Both the position numbers and the translations under genes were made by a program. Source: Marinicella sp. (lineage in GTDB: Bacteria; Pseudomonadota; Gammaproteobacteria; Xanthomonadales; Marinicellaceae). Taken from it: 64,000 nt of DNA. Numbering within the stretch: the stretch's first letter is position 1; each line of letters starts with the position of its first letter. The DNA lies in NCBI GenBank assembly GCA_028284365.1, contig JANQRW010000022.1:1-64000 (forward strand), read 5' to 3'. Positions 38,755 through 49,317 of this stretch are shown one piece after another. The notes beneath the pieces are model-generated. The model was not told where the DNA came from. It searched no databases and was given only the letters and a program-made list of their open reading frames with translations.

Positions 38755-39059
38755 GGCTGTTTATAAATTGTGTTATATTTTGGACATAGTTTATCATGGC
38801 TTAAGTTCTACATGACAGGCAGGGTTGAGAGTGACAATTTATTGCCTGACAAAAAAGTACGCAGATAGCAACACACGAGGATATCTGAAAGTAAGAAGGC
38901 TTACTTTGAGAAAACGTCCCCCCTGCCAAATTTTTATAATCACATAATTACAAATAGAGATGATCTCTATATAGATTTATGTAATTGATATAGATGTAAC
39001 GTATGAAATTTATGACATATTACTAAATTCAAACAAATAAGGTAGAAAGGAATATCTTT

Positions 39060-39200
39060 GGGTCTTCATTCAAATTTGTTCCCGACTAATTTGAAAGCGA
39101 CCACGGCAGACATGGCATGTAACCTCGCGCTCTTCACCTCTGATTCGCTTCGCTCACCAACCGGCTCGGCGGGTCGAGCTGCTCAGCAGCTCTCCAATGG
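39060..39200. repeat. Dispersed repeat copy (inverted relative to about 49318-49480)
   Basis: cttcattcaaatttgttcccgac[t]aatttgaaagcgaccacggc... and ctgattcgcttcgctcaccaacc match the reverse complement of the 49.3-49.5 kb copy; ends in palindrome gagctgctcagcagctc. Confidence 0.8.
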
Positions 39201-39451
39201 CAAACTATAAATAGCCCACCATAAATAATTCCAAGCAGTCCCAAAACTTAACATCACTTAAAGTCATTTATATTAACTAAGGAGAGGGAGCATGAAGAGG
39301 GTGTAGATATACTTGGGAAAGCTGCTGAGCATCTTGACCCACCGAGCTGGTTAGGCGGGCCACTCCATTGAGTGACCATTGACCTAAAAAACACAATGAA
39401 GTAGCCACCACATTATTCTATAATCATTTTTTTCTTTAAGAAGCTGGTGAT

Positions 39452-40672
39452 ATGGTAATTACTCATCGTCAATTCCTGTTATTGTCCCTCACTTATGTGG
39501 CTTTTATGTATTTTATTCAGCCGTCTGGCTTAATGATGGATGAATTGGCACATGTGGCTCAAATCAATGGTTTGTTATCAGGCGACACTACCCACCTGTC
39601 CAACATCACCACATTCATTTACATTCATAAGGTTTATGCTGGTATTTTTGGGGCTTTGGGCATCACTGACCCCCTGCATTTTCGCCTGCTTAACTTTGTT
39701 GTGACTTTCACACTCATTTGGGCTGTTTTTAAGGTGTGTCAAAGCAGTGTTCATAAATTAAATGGATCGTTCAATGGGTTGTTAGCTGCGCAACTGTTTT
39801 TTCTACCAATTGCCCTACCTTATTACCCTTTGATTTATACCGATATTGCGGCGCTTTTGTTTATCCTTTTAGGTGTCTTTTTCTGGCAACAGGATAAACA
39901 CTACGGCACAGTCGCCTGTTTGACTTTGGCCGCATTGATCAGACAGCCCAGTTTGGTCTGGTTTGGCTATTTTGCCACCTTAACCGCCATGAACCAGCTG
40001 GGGGAGGAAGGCTTATCAATCACGGTAAAAAGGATTTTGCATTCAGGTTTAAAAGCCTGGCCCTATGCTGCTGCAGTGTTGGCTTTTTTGGTGTATTTTT
40101 ACTTCAATCAAAGTATAGCACTCGGTGACAAAGGATATCACCGAGTCACCTTAAACGTCACCAACATTTACTTTATGGGTTTGGTGTTCTTTCTGGTCTT
40201 CTGGCCACTTTTAATAAGCCGATCCCATCACATCCTCCAACTACTTAAAAACAAGCCATGGATAGTGGCAACATGGTTACTGGTGCTGCCTGTTTATGTG
40301 ATCAGTTTTGCTGTTACGCATGATTACAATGCTGAGTTCTTGAACATGTTTTTAAGAAACTGGCTGCTTAACCACATAGGTGATTCTATAACACTAAAAG
40401 TGGTTTCTTATTTGGTGTTTTCATATACAATCCTTGCTGTTTTTACCATTGATTTCAAACGGGCTGTTTTTCGGTGGATATACCTGTTTCTGCCTTTATC
40501 AGTTGTTGCAATGCCGCTCATCGAACAACGCTATTACATCGTTGGTTTCACCCTCTGGCAATTGGCAAGATCACCTTTATCTGGACACATGGAACTGCTA
40601 CAGTTGTTATGGATGATAGTCGGTGCCACAACCCTTTACCTGGGATTGGTTTACAATTGGTTCCTCATTTAA
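39452..40672 (+). CDS. Multi-pass membrane protein, DIE2/ALG10-like glucosyltransferase family (putative)
   Basis: 406 aa; MMDELAHVAQINGLLSGD, YYPLIYTDIAALLF and LTLAALIRQPSLVW resemble ALG10 motifs MDEIFHIPQ / YTD / RQTNIVW. Confidence 0.55.
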   Translation: MVITHRQFLLLSLTYVAFMYFIQPSGLMMDELAHVAQINGLLSGDTTHLSNITTFIYIHKVYAGIFGALGITDPLHFRLLNFVVTFTLIWAVFKVCQSSVHKLNGSFNGLLAAQLFFLPIALPYYPLIYTDIAALLFILLGVFFWQQDKHYGTVACLTLAALIRQPSLVWFGYFATLTAMNQLGEEGLSITVKRILHSGLKAWPYAAAVLAFLVYFYFNQSIALGDKGYHRVTLNVTNIYFMGLVFFLVFWPLLISRSHHILQLLKNKPWIVATWLLVLPVYVISFAVTHDYNAEFLNMFLRNWLLNHIGDSITLKVVSYLVFSYTILAVFTIDFKRAVFRWIYLFLPLSVVAMPLIEQRYYIVGFTLWQLARSPLSGHMELLQLLWMIVGATTLYLGLVYNWFLI

Positions 40673-40687
40673 AAAGACATAAGTATC

Positions 40688-41176
40688 ATGTACAACAGTT
40701 CAACAGATAAACACCATGATTTCATGCAACGAGCAATTGACTTGGCACGTCAAGGTATGGAGCAAGGCGCAGGCGGACCTTTTGGTTGTGTGGTGGTTAA
40801 AGGTGACAAAATAATAGCCGAAGGCTGGAACCAAGTCACTTCAACCAATGACCCAACAGCACACGCTGAAGTCACTGCCATACGCAAAGCTTGTGAGAAA
40901 CTGAATTCATTTCAGTTAGATGAGTGTGTGATATACACCTCTTGTGAGCCTTGTCCCATGTGTCTGGGGGCTATTTATTGGGCCAGGCCGAAAAAAGTTT
41001 TTTACGCTTGTGATCGCCAGGATGCTGCCAGCATTGCTTTTGATGATCAGTTTATCTACGATGAAATTGATGCGCCCATTAACACCAGAAAAATACCTTT
41101 TGCACAAATCGGTCAAAACCAAGCACTCAAAGTATTCAAAGCCTGGGCCACAAAAGCGGATAAAACCGAATATTAG
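40688..41176 (+). CDS. guaD: Guanine deaminase / nucleoside deaminase
   Basis: HAEVTAIRKAC and TSCEPCPMCLGAIYWARPKKVFYACDRQDAA, GuaD-like. Confidence 0.8.
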   Translation: MYNSSTDKHHDFMQRAIDLARQGMEQGAGGPFGCVVVKGDKIIAEGWNQVTSTNDPTAHAEVTAIRKACEKLNSFQLDECVIYTSCEPCPMCLGAIYWARPKKVFYACDRQDAASIAFDDQFIYDEIDAPINTRKIPFAQIGQNQALKVFKAWATKADKTEY

Positions 41177-41613
41177 CCATCACAAGCATCAAACACTTTG
41201 TATGTAGTTGCTTTACTTTGACAGCGCCAATGTTCGGCTTTTTTTGGATTCTTCATTTCTTTCTTGCATGAGGCCACACCCTCATTCACCAAAGCTGGAT
41301 CATTGAGCATTTTCAAAACCTCATTTGCCGAGCTACCATATTCTTTTTTGGCATTGGCTTTCATGAAGTTAAGACCTTTTATCACCACAGCCCTACAATC
41401 GAATGAACCAGCATTATTGGCTGGCTGACCTGTTTTATTCTCCTCAAAAGTTCTTTTCTCAGGTATGCCTTTTACTTTCATTTCTGTCACTTCCCTGTCA
41501 GGCTTTTCTTGTGAGTAATGAGTGACACCATTTTCATCAACCCATTTATATACTTTTGCTGACACATCACTAAAGACAAAAAATAAAACAAACAACAGCA
41601 CACAAAATTTCAT
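41173..41613 (-). CDS. DUF4124-domain periplasmic protein
   Basis: Signal peptide MKFCVLLFVLFFVFSDVSA then KVYKWVDENGVTHYSQEKP; start moved from ORF-track 41700. Confidence 0.75.
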   Translation of the reverse strand: MKFCVLLFVLFFVFSDVSAKVYKWVDENGVTHYSQEKPDREVTEMKVKGIPEKRTFEENKTGQPANNAGSFDCRAVVIKGLNFMKANAKKEYGSSANEVLKMLNDPALVNEGVASCKKEMKNPKKAEHWRCQSKATTYKVFDACDG

Positions 41614-41714
41614 GGTTATATCCCTTTCAAAAAAACTGCTATTGTAGTGTATACATTTAAAACTGATGTTGTTTTTTGTCGAAAATTCATGAAGAGCCAA
41701 CTACTCAGTACATT

Positions 41715-42188
41715 TTATCGCTTGAACCACAAAAATTTAAAAAATGCCAACTGGCTTTTTAGAAATCCATTGTGTTTGGGCAAATCATCATCAACATCGG
41801 CCACCCGCTTCTCATAAAACATATGCGCCGCTGGGACTGGCAAATCTGCACCATCTGCAAACATGCCTTGAGGCACCATCGTTAATTTTGGCATTAAGGG
41901 AAAGTTAAACACTTCAATTGCTGCCTGACCACATTTAACACAACTGCCACGCTGTACATTGGGAGGTGCTTTGTAAGTTTTAAACGTCACAAATTCATCG
42001 CTGGGTGTCTTAATGTTCTTGCTTTTGTAGACCAGGATATCGGCATGACTGGCCTGATTAAATTGTTGGCAGATGGTACAGTGACAGAGCATTCTTAAAC
42101 GTGGTGCTCCCACCACTTCGAATTGAACATGGCCACATTGACAACTGCATTGTTGCATGGCGTTTGTTTTGGCTTGGTTCTCACTCAT
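41715..42188 (-). CDS. GFA-family (Mss4-like) protein
   Basis: CSCQCGHVQFEVVGAPRLRMLCHCTICQQFNQAS...GSCVKCG zinc-binding pattern. Confidence 0.75.
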   Translation of the reverse strand: MSENQAKTNAMQQCSCQCGHVQFEVVGAPRLRMLCHCTICQQFNQASHADILVYKSKNIKTPSDEFVTFKTYKAPPNVQRGSCVKCGQAAIEVFNFPLMPKLTMVPQGMFADGADLPVPAAHMFYEKRVADVDDDLPKHNGFLKSQLAFFKFLWFKR

Positions 42189-42222
42189 ATTAGTTCTCAT
42201 TAATTAACAGGCTTTGATGGAT

Positions 42223-42546
42223 CTAATTACTGAGCTCATATGATTCTACCAACCACTTTCTCCATATTTTTTCCGGAACAGGAGCTTCCTCAGTAAACCT
42301 GACCGTAGCCCATTTAGTTGAGCCAATTTGATATCGACTGGGTTCTTCTGCGGCCATTTTTTTAGCCTCCTCCACTGACGCATCAAGTTTAAACATGGCT
42401 TTGTAGCCAACTCCCTTCGCTCCTGGGCCAATAAACAGAAAATTGCTTTTTTTTGCTTTGAATGATTTTTGGTTACACGATGCACCTGTTGTCACATTAT
42501 CAAACTTCAACGCGGCTTCGCAAATGGCTTGAGTTGGGTCATTCAT
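42223..42546 (-). CDS. MmcQ/YjbR-like protein
   Basis: GAKGVGYKAMFKLDASVEEAKKMAAEEPSRYQIGSTKWATVRFTEEAPVPEKIWRKWLVESYE. Confidence 0.65.
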   Translation of the reverse strand: MNDPTQAICEAALKFDNVTTGASCNQKSFKAKKSNFLFIGPGAKGVGYKAMFKLDASVEEAKKMAAEEPSRYQIGSTKWATVRFTEEAPVPEKIWRKWLVESYELSN

Positions 42547-42676
42547 ATCACGCTCATAGAATGTTATTTAATCTTAGCTATTCTAACACCATTAACTGCT
42601 GGATGAATTTGTAAAAGACAATCAAAGCAACAAGCCTTTGGGCTATAATTAGCACATACCCATATTACGATTCAAA

Positions 42677-43258
42677 ATGTACCCCAAGCCTAACCCTGAA
42701 ATGACCCAATTCATGCTCAATCGCCGTTCAGTGTTGATTAAAAACATGTCTGAGCCCGGCCCTTCAGCTGATGAACTCAATACCATTTTAACCATTGCCA
42801 CACGAGTACCTGATCACCGCAAGCTTCAACCATGGCGGTTGTTGGTATTACAAGGCGATGCTCGCAGTGAGTTTGGCCAAAAGCTAGCTACCGTAAAAGC
42901 GGAGAAAGGGACTGTACAAGAGGTTCAAGTGGACATTGAACAGCAGTGTTTTATGCGTGCACCTTTGGTGATAGCGGTGGTGGCATCTCCCGTTGAACAC
43001 AAAACACCCGAAGTTGAACAAATATTATCAGCAGGGGCAGTCTGCCAGAACATCAACATTGCAGCTGCCTCTTTGGGTTATGCCAGCCAATGGGTAACCG
43101 GCTGGTCATGTTTGGATGAATCAGCTCAACAAGCCATTGGCTTGGAAGAAAAAGAGTTCATTGCCGGCTATTTATACATCGGTTCCTGTGATGAAAAACC
43201 AGCAGACAGACAGCGGCCAGAATTAAAGGATGTTGTGACTCATTGGCAGGGTTCATGA
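42677..43258 (+). CDS. Nitroreductase family protein (YdjA-like)
   Basis: [56 protein letters not shown]. Confidence 0.8.
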   Translation: MYPKPNPEMTQFMLNRRSVLIKNMSEPGPSADELNTILTIATRVPDHRKLQPWRLLVLQGDARSEFGQKLATVKAEKGTVQEVQVDIEQQCFMRAPLVIAVVASPVEHKTPEVEQILSAGAVCQNINIAAASLGYASQWVTGWSCLDESAQQAIGLEEKEFIAGYLYIGSCDEKPADRQRPELKDVVTHWQGS

Positions 43259-44286
43259 AAATTCTGGGCATTGAATCTTCCTGTGATGAAACCGGCATCG
43301 CCATCTATGACACAGAAGTTGGCTTAATCGCCGATCAACTATACAGCCAAATTGAATTACATGCCCAATATGGTGGTGTCGTGCCTGAACTGGCTTCTCG
43401 AGATCATGTGCGTAAGATCGTGCCATTGATCCAACAGACCTGTGATGAAGCTGGGCTCAAACTGAATGATCTGGATGCAGTGGCTTATACCGCCGGACCT
43501 GGTTTGGTGGGTGCCTTGTTGGTGGGTGCTTGCGTCGGCAAGTCGATTGCCTGGGCTTTGGATAAACCAGCGGTTGAAGTACACCACATGGAAGGTCATT
43601 TATTGGCACCTTTACTTGAAACTGAGAAACCGGAATTTCCTTTTTTATGCTTGTTGGTCTCTGGTGGCCATACGTTATTGGTCGATGTACAGGCGTTAGG
43701 CCAATATGAAATCCTGGGTGATACTCTGGATGATGCGGCGGGTGAAGCTTTTGACAAAACAGCTAAATTATTGGGCTTACCTTATCCAGGAGGCCGTTAC
43801 ATTGCAGAATTAGCAGAACAAGGTGATGATCAGCGCTTTAAGTTCCCACGCCCGATGATGAATCGTCCAGGTTTACAATTCAGTTTTTCAGGCTTGAAAA
43901 CCCATACCCGGGTGACTTGGGAACAAGCCAAAGGACAATGCAACAGCAATGTAGAAATACAACAACTCAAGGCCGATATTGCGGCTTGTTTTCAATTGGC
44001 TGTGATCGACACCCTCAGCAAAAAATGCCTGCGTGCGATCAAACAAACTGGTCACCAGTCACTGGTCATTTCAGGCGGTGTCAGTGCCAATGCTGCTTTG
44101 CGTGATACCCTTACGAAGATGGGGCATAAACACCGTTTCAAACCATTTTTTCCATCCTTAAAATACTGCACAGATAATGGTGCCATGATCGCTGTGGCTG
44201 GTGCCTTGCGTTTCAAGCACAAAGGCATTGAGCAAAACAACCTGATCAAAGCCTATCCCAGATGGAGCCTTGAACAACTGTTATGA
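43255..44286 (+). CDS. tsaD: tRNA N6-adenosine threonylcarbamoyltransferase
   Basis: [19 protein letters not shown]...[13 protein letters not shown]...SGGHT...FSFSGLKT; start overlaps preceding stop (ATGA). Confidence 0.95.
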   Translation: MKILGIESSCDETGIAIYDTEVGLIADQLYSQIELHAQYGGVVPELASRDHVRKIVPLIQQTCDEAGLKLNDLDAVAYTAGPGLVGALLVGACVGKSIAWALDKPAVEVHHMEGHLLAPLLETEKPEFPFLCLLVSGGHTLLVDVQALGQYEILGDTLDDAAGEAFDKTAKLLGLPYPGGRYIAELAEQGDDQRFKFPRPMMNRPGLQFSFSGLKTHTRVTWEQAKGQCNSNVEIQQLKADIAACFQLAVIDTLSKKCLRAIKQTGHQSLVISGGVSANAALRDTLTKMGHKHRFKPFFPSLKYCTDNGAMIAVAGALRFKHKGIEQNNLIKAYPRWSLEQLL

Positions 44287-44294
44287 AATCTGAA

Positions 44295-44330
44295 CACTTC
44301 GACCGATGATATGCTGAGCCGGTCGAAGTG
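44295..44330. terminator. Hairpin/REP-like element after tsaD
   Basis: cacttcgaccg (44295-44305) / cggtcgaagtg (44320-44330) perfect 11-bp stem, 9 nt after the tsaD stop. Confidence 0.55.
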
Positions 44331-44643
44331 CTCAGTGATCTTGCAATTTACATCCTTGCTCGTGGTGCATTTGGGGCAGTTTTAATGATTATTTAACCTT
44401 TTTCAGCAAAAACACCCGATTTTCAAACAGCTTTTTAAAGCTTTTTACAATGGATTACCCGGAACCCATTTTCAAGAGGCATATGCAAAAAGATAGTTGG
44501 CTAAATCACTATAAACATTTAAAGAAAAGAGTCATTGATTTCTTATGGTTTGGTGTGCAAATTGATACTTCCTTGGCAGTTTAAAGGCTATTTACAATGG
44601 ATCTCCGAATCAAGTTCGAAGATGACGATAAGGAAGGCAGATT

Positions 44644-44967
44644 TTAACCGGACAGTAGTGCGATCAAGTCGGGTAATGACGTATGTTTTGGATGTTTGAT
44701 GATGAAACCAAGTCCTAAATGCACCATGAGTATCCTTGCTTTGATAATCAAATCATCGATACCATCACCATTGATATCTCCGGCGGCACTGACTGAAATA
44801 CCAGATTGGTCACTCGCTGCCACCCCATTGATGGTAAAACCATTGACACCATTCAAGTCTGACAGTTCAAGGGTGCTGTCAAATTGTGCCTGAGCTGGTA
44901 ATTGTACCAGACCCAAGGCCAAACAAACTGCTGTGGTCAACTTTCTGCGTTGCATAAACCCTCCCAT
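44644..44967 (-). pseudogene. Truncated FG-GAP-repeat secreted protein remnant
   Basis: MQRRKLTTAVCLALGLVQLPAQAQFDSTLELSDLNGVNGFTINGVAASDQSGISVSAAGDINGDGIDDLIIKA then loss of the repeat pattern and a stop. Confidence 0.6.
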
Positions 44968-45086
44968 TCATTGGTTGTGGTTTTATGGATGACCATATCA
45001 AATAACACCAGATAATATCAACAAATAAATGTACAGAAGCTCATTTGCAGTGAACATGAGTTTTTTTATCAGGTAAAATACCAGAC

Positions 45087-46040
45087 ATGACTATAGAACG
45101 AAATCCAGGCATGGCACTGAATTTGGATTGGATCGAGTCCATTCAGGTCAACAAAAGTGCCATTGAACGACGTGCAGCGACTCTAGGTACCAGACGCAGC
45201 GTCAAAAAACAAAACCAGGTGGCTTGGTTGTTAAAAGCCATCACTTTGATTGACTTAACCACTTTAGCTGGTGATGACACTGAACAACGGGTCAGGCGTT
45301 TGTGCGCCAAGGGTAAAACACCCCTGCGCCACGATCTGATAGAAGCATTAGGCATCGCTGATATGCAACTGACCACTGCTGCAATCTGTGTCTATCACGA
45401 CATGTTAACCACGGCTGCCAAAGCGCTTGAGGGCACTGGAATTCACTTGGCAGCAGTTTCCACCGGATTCCCTGCTGGCTTATCACCCTTACACCTGAAA
45501 GTCCAAGAAATTAAAGAATCAGTTAAAGCCGGTGCTGATGAAATTGATATTGTGATCACCCGCAAACATGTGTTTTCAGAAAACTGGCAAGCACTTTACG
45601 ATGAAGTAAGCGCTTATCGAGAGGCTTGCGGTGAGGCGCATATGAAAACCATTTTAGCCACTGGTGAAATCAGCACCTTACGTAACGTCGCCAAAGCTTC
45701 AATGGTCTGTATGATGGCTGGGGCAGATTTTATCAAGACTTCTACCGGGAAAGAGTCAGTCAATGCCACCTTGCCTGTTTCCTTAACCATGATCAGACAA
45801 ATCCGCGAATACCACGAACGCACTGGCTATCAAATTGGTTACAAACCAGCTGGTGGTATCAGTAAAGCCAAAGAAGCCCTGGTGTATTTATCAATGATGA
45901 AAGAAGAACTCGGTAACAACTGGTTACAACCTGACCTATTTCGCTTCGGCGCATCCAGCTTATTGGGTGACATTGAACGTCAATTAGAACACCAGATCAC
46001 TGGACACTATTCCGCTGCTCATAGACATGCGATGGGTTAA
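45087..46040 (+). CDS. deoC: Deoxyribose-phosphate aldolase
   Basis: IDLTTLAGDDTE; VSTGFPAGLSPLHLKVQEIKESVKAGADEIDIVI; KTILATGEI; DFIKTSTGKESVNATLP; YKPAGGISKAKEAL. Confidence 0.92.
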   Translation: MTIERNPGMALNLDWIESIQVNKSAIERRAATLGTRRSVKKQNQVAWLLKAITLIDLTTLAGDDTEQRVRRLCAKGKTPLRHDLIEALGIADMQLTTAAICVYHDMLTTAAKALEGTGIHLAAVSTGFPAGLSPLHLKVQEIKESVKAGADEIDIVITRKHVFSENWQALYDEVSAYREACGEAHMKTILATGEISTLRNVAKASMVCMMAGADFIKTSTGKESVNATLPVSLTMIRQIREYHERTGYQIGYKPAGGISKAKEALVYLSMMKEELGNNWLQPDLFRFGASSLLGDIERQLEHQITGHYSAAHRHAMG

Positions 46041-46055
46041 GCACACAAAACAATC

Positions 46056-48401
46056 ATGAACATCAAAGACATATTCGACAACATGGACTACGGCAAAGCA
46101 CCTGAATCACCTGAGACCGCCCTTGATTGGCTGGCTCAGCACAACAACAAATTCGGCCATTTCATCGACGGTGAGTGGGTTAACGGCCAAGGCCACTTTG
46201 ACAGCAACAACCCGGCCACTGCTGAACCATTGGCTAAAGTTGCACAGGCTGGCAAAAAAACAGTAGATAAAGCAGTCAAAGCAGCGGCACAAGCTCAAAC
46301 CAAATGGCAAGCCAAATCTGGTCATGAACGAGCCCAATATTTATATGCTGTTGCTCGCTTGATTCAAAAAAACTCGCGTTTATTCGCAGTACTTGAAACC
46401 TTGGATAATGGCAAACCCATTCGCGAAAGTCGTGACATCGATGTGCCACTGGCTGTTAGGCATTTTTATCACCATGCTGGCTGGGCACAATTGTTAGACA
46501 CAGAAATGCCTGAACATCAAGCCATCGGTGTGGTCGGTCAGGTAATCCCATGGAATTTCCCATTGTTGATGCTGGCCTGGAAAATTGCACCGGCCATCGC
46601 CGCTGGTAATGCTGTGGTGATTAAACCGGCTGAATTCACTTCCTTAACGGCATTGTTGTTTGCAGAAATCTGCCAACAAGCCGGCCTGCCCAAGGGCGTG
46701 GTCAATGTAGTGACTGGTGATGGAAAAACCGGCCAACTGATTGTTGAGCACCCCGAAATCAAGAAAATTGCTTTCACCGGCTCCACCGCAGTCGGACGAT
46801 GGATCAGAAAAGCCACTGCTGGCAGCGGTAAAAAATTATCCTTGGAACTGGGCGGTAAGTCGGCTTTCATCGTCTGCAGCGATGCCGATTTGGATGCAGC
46901 TGTAGAAGGTGTGGTCGATGCCATCTGGTTTAATCAGGGCCAGGTTTGTTGTGCTGGTTCTCGCTTGTTGGTACAAGAAGCTGTGGCGACACGCTTCCAC
47001 CAAAAACTCATCAACCGCATGCATAAATTACGCATTGGTGATCCTTTGGATAAATCCGTTGATATGGGAGCCATCATTGACCCCAGACAACAACAAAAAA
47101 TCGCCACTTTGGTCCAAGCAGGTGTCGATGCCGGTGCTTGTTTGAACCAATCTTCTGCTGATTTACCTGAGTCTGGCTGTTTTTATCCACCCACTTTATT
47201 AACCGATGTTTCACCCTCTGATCAGGTGGTACAGGATGAAATTTTTGGCCCTGTTCTGGTATCAATGACATTCCGCACCCCTGCTGAAGCAGTGGCGCTG
47301 GCAAATAATTCCCGTTATGGTCTGGCGGCCAGTATCTGGAGCGAAAACATCAACATGGCGATGCATTTGGCCCCACTGGTACAAGCTGGTGTGGTGTGGA
47401 TCAATTGCACCAATCAATTCGATGCAGCGGCTGGTTTTGGCGGTGTCAAGGAATCAGGCTTTGGTCGCGAAGGCGGCAAAGAGGGCTTGTATGAGTATCT
47501 GGAATTAAAATCAGGAAAACCAACAAACAAAAGTAAAAATAAAGCAACTAAGCACAAATTGTCACCCATCGAAGGCATGGATAAAACCCCTAAAATGTAC
47601 ATCGGTGGTAAGCAGGTCCGTCCAGATGGGGGCTATTCCTATGCCATCCATAACAACAAAGGTGAAATCATCACCCACGCTGGACTGGGTAACCGCAAAG
47701 ACATCAGGAATGCGGTAGAAGCAGCCGCAAACAACAAAGCCTGGACACAAATGAATGCCTACCAGAGACAGCAAGTGATGTATTTTATGGCTGAAAACCT
47801 GTCTTATCGTGCAGCTGAATTCACCGCTCGTTTAATGACTCATGGGCACAGCAAAAAACAAGCCGAAACCGAAGTTGAGACAGCCATTGAACGCCTCAAT
47901 TATTACGCGGCCTGGTGTGATAAATACGATGGACAAGTTCATGGCGTGCCCTTGCGCGGTGTTGCCATGGCCATGCATGAACCCATTGGTGTGATTGGTA
48001 TTCAATGCCCTGATGAGGCACCCTTATTAAGCTTCATTTCCTTGTTAGCACCGGCCATGACCATGGGTAATCGGGTGGTTATCACTGCATCAATGTCTTT
48101 TCCATTACCAGCTTTGGACTTTTACCAAGTACTTAATACCTCAGATGTGCCAGCCGGTACTGTTAACATCATCAGTGGTGAACAAGCTGAACTGGCCAAA
48201 CCGCTGGCAGGTCATATGAATGTTGATGCTGTGTGGCACTTTGGTGAACATGCTGAAATGATTGAGCACGAATCAGCAACGAACCTCAAACGCACGTGGA
48301 CAGAAGATACTTCCAGAGACTGGATTAAACACGGTCAGGGGCAAGTATTCTTGCGCCAAGCCTCACAAGTGAAAAACATTTGGACTCCTTATGGCGAATA
48401 A
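46056..48401 (+). CDS. Two-domain aldehyde dehydrogenase, ALDH16-like
   Basis: 781 aa; first domain with PWNFPLLMLAWKIAPA, LELGGKS, NQGQVCCAGSR; second ALDH-like domain lacks a catalytic Cys motif; adjacent to deoC. Confidence 0.85.
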   Translation: MNIKDIFDNMDYGKAPESPETALDWLAQHNNKFGHFIDGEWVNGQGHFDSNNPATAEPLAKVAQAGKKTVDKAVKAAAQAQTKWQAKSGHERAQYLYAVARLIQKNSRLFAVLETLDNGKPIRESRDIDVPLAVRHFYHHAGWAQLLDTEMPEHQAIGVVGQVIPWNFPLLMLAWKIAPAIAAGNAVVIKPAEFTSLTALLFAEICQQAGLPKGVVNVVTGDGKTGQLIVEHPEIKKIAFTGSTAVGRWIRKATAGSGKKLSLELGGKSAFIVCSDADLDAAVEGVVDAIWFNQGQVCCAGSRLLVQEAVATRFHQKLINRMHKLRIGDPLDKSVDMGAIIDPRQQQKIATLVQAGVDAGACLNQSSADLPESGCFYPPTLLTDVSPSDQVVQDEIFGPVLVSMTFRTPAEAVALANNSRYGLAASIWSENINMAMHLAPLVQAGVVWINCTNQFDAAAGFGGVKESGFGREGGKEGLYEYLELKSGKPTNKSKNKATKHKLSPIEGMDKTPKMYIGGKQVRPDGGYSYAIHNNKGEIITHAGLGNRKDIRNAVEAAANNKAWTQMNAYQRQQVMYFMAENLSYRAAEFTARLMTHGHSKKQAETEVETAIERLNYYAAWCDKYDGQVHGVPLRGVAMAMHEPIGVIGIQCPDEAPLLSFISLLAPAMTMGNRVVITASMSFPLPALDFYQVLNTSDVPAGTVNIISGEQAELAKPLAGHMNVDAVWHFGEHAEMIEHESATNLKRTWTEDTSRDWIKHGQGQVFLRQASQVKNIWTPYGE

Positions 48402-49245
48402 TTCTATCGATAATAACCAAAAATCCATTGATTTCATCCAAGGTATCCAAAACCTTTTGCCCAAACCATTCAAAGCAAAAGTAGCAATGATTCTGGGCTC
48501 AGGTCTGGGCTCAGTCACCGATCAGGCTGAAGTATTGGCAGAAATTTCATACAGTGACATCCCTGGTTTTCCTGAAACAGGCGTTGCTGGTCATTCCGGC
48601 TCGGTGTTAATGACGCTGATGAATGGTCATCCTTTGATCATCCTTAACGGTAGAATTCACTTTTACGAACAGGGTGATGCCAGCGCCATGGCACCAGTGA
48701 TCGCCACACTGAAAGGGCTGGGTGTTGAAACCCTGATCCTTACCAATGCTGCTGGTTCATTACTCAACGCTGCCCCAGGTTCAGTGATGATGATCAAAGA
48801 TTACATCAACTTCACTGGCCAGTCACCCTTATTTGGAGTGAGCGATAACAACCGCTTCACCAGCATGAGTAAAGCCTATGACGCCCAATATAGGTATCAG
48901 TTGCGCCAGGTGGCTGAGAAAAATGACATCCATCTGGCGCAAGGTGTTTATGCCTGGATGGTAGGCCCCCAATTCGAAACCCCAGCTGAGATTCGTGCCA
49001 TTCGCATGATGGGAGCTGATGCCGTTGGCATGTCCACTGTACCCGAAACCATTTTGGCACGATACCACAACATGAAAGTCGCCGCCTTATCCATCATCAC
49101 CAACTACGGCGCAGGCATGGAAGATGTACGCCTAAGCCACGAGCAAACCCTAGAATACGCACCAAAAGCCGCAGCCAAAGTACATGTACTGATCAGTGGC
49201 TTTTTGGACTATTTGTATTCGCAGCCCAATGCCAGGGGTGATTAA
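48391..49245 (+). CDS. Purine-nucleoside phosphorylase (PNP type)
   Basis: AMILGSGLGSVTD, GHSGSVLMTLMNGHPLIILNGRIHFYEQGD, TNAAGSLLNAAPGSVMMIKDYINFTGQSPL, VGPQFETPAEIRAIRMMGADAVGMSTVPE. Confidence 0.92.
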   Translation: MANNSIDNNQKSIDFIQGIQNLLPKPFKAKVAMILGSGLGSVTDQAEVLAEISYSDIPGFPETGVAGHSGSVLMTLMNGHPLIILNGRIHFYEQGDASAMAPVIATLKGLGVETLILTNAAGSLLNAAPGSVMMIKDYINFTGQSPLFGVSDNNRFTSMSKAYDAQYRYQLRQVAEKNDIHLAQGVYAWMVGPQFETPAEIRAIRMMGADAVGMSTVPETILARYHNMKVAALSIITNYGAGMEDVRLSHEQTLEYAPKAAAKVHVLISGFLDYLYSQPNARGD

Positions 49246-49317
49246 CCACTGCCTGTCATTCCTGCAATAAGTTAACTGAACTCAATTATTAAAGTTTATA
49301 ATTGTCTTAAGAAAGCC

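Noticed and set aside
46107-47774. Multiple ORFs on both strands inside the ALDH16-like gene
   Set aside because: Shadow ORFs of a clear 781-codon ALDH frame.
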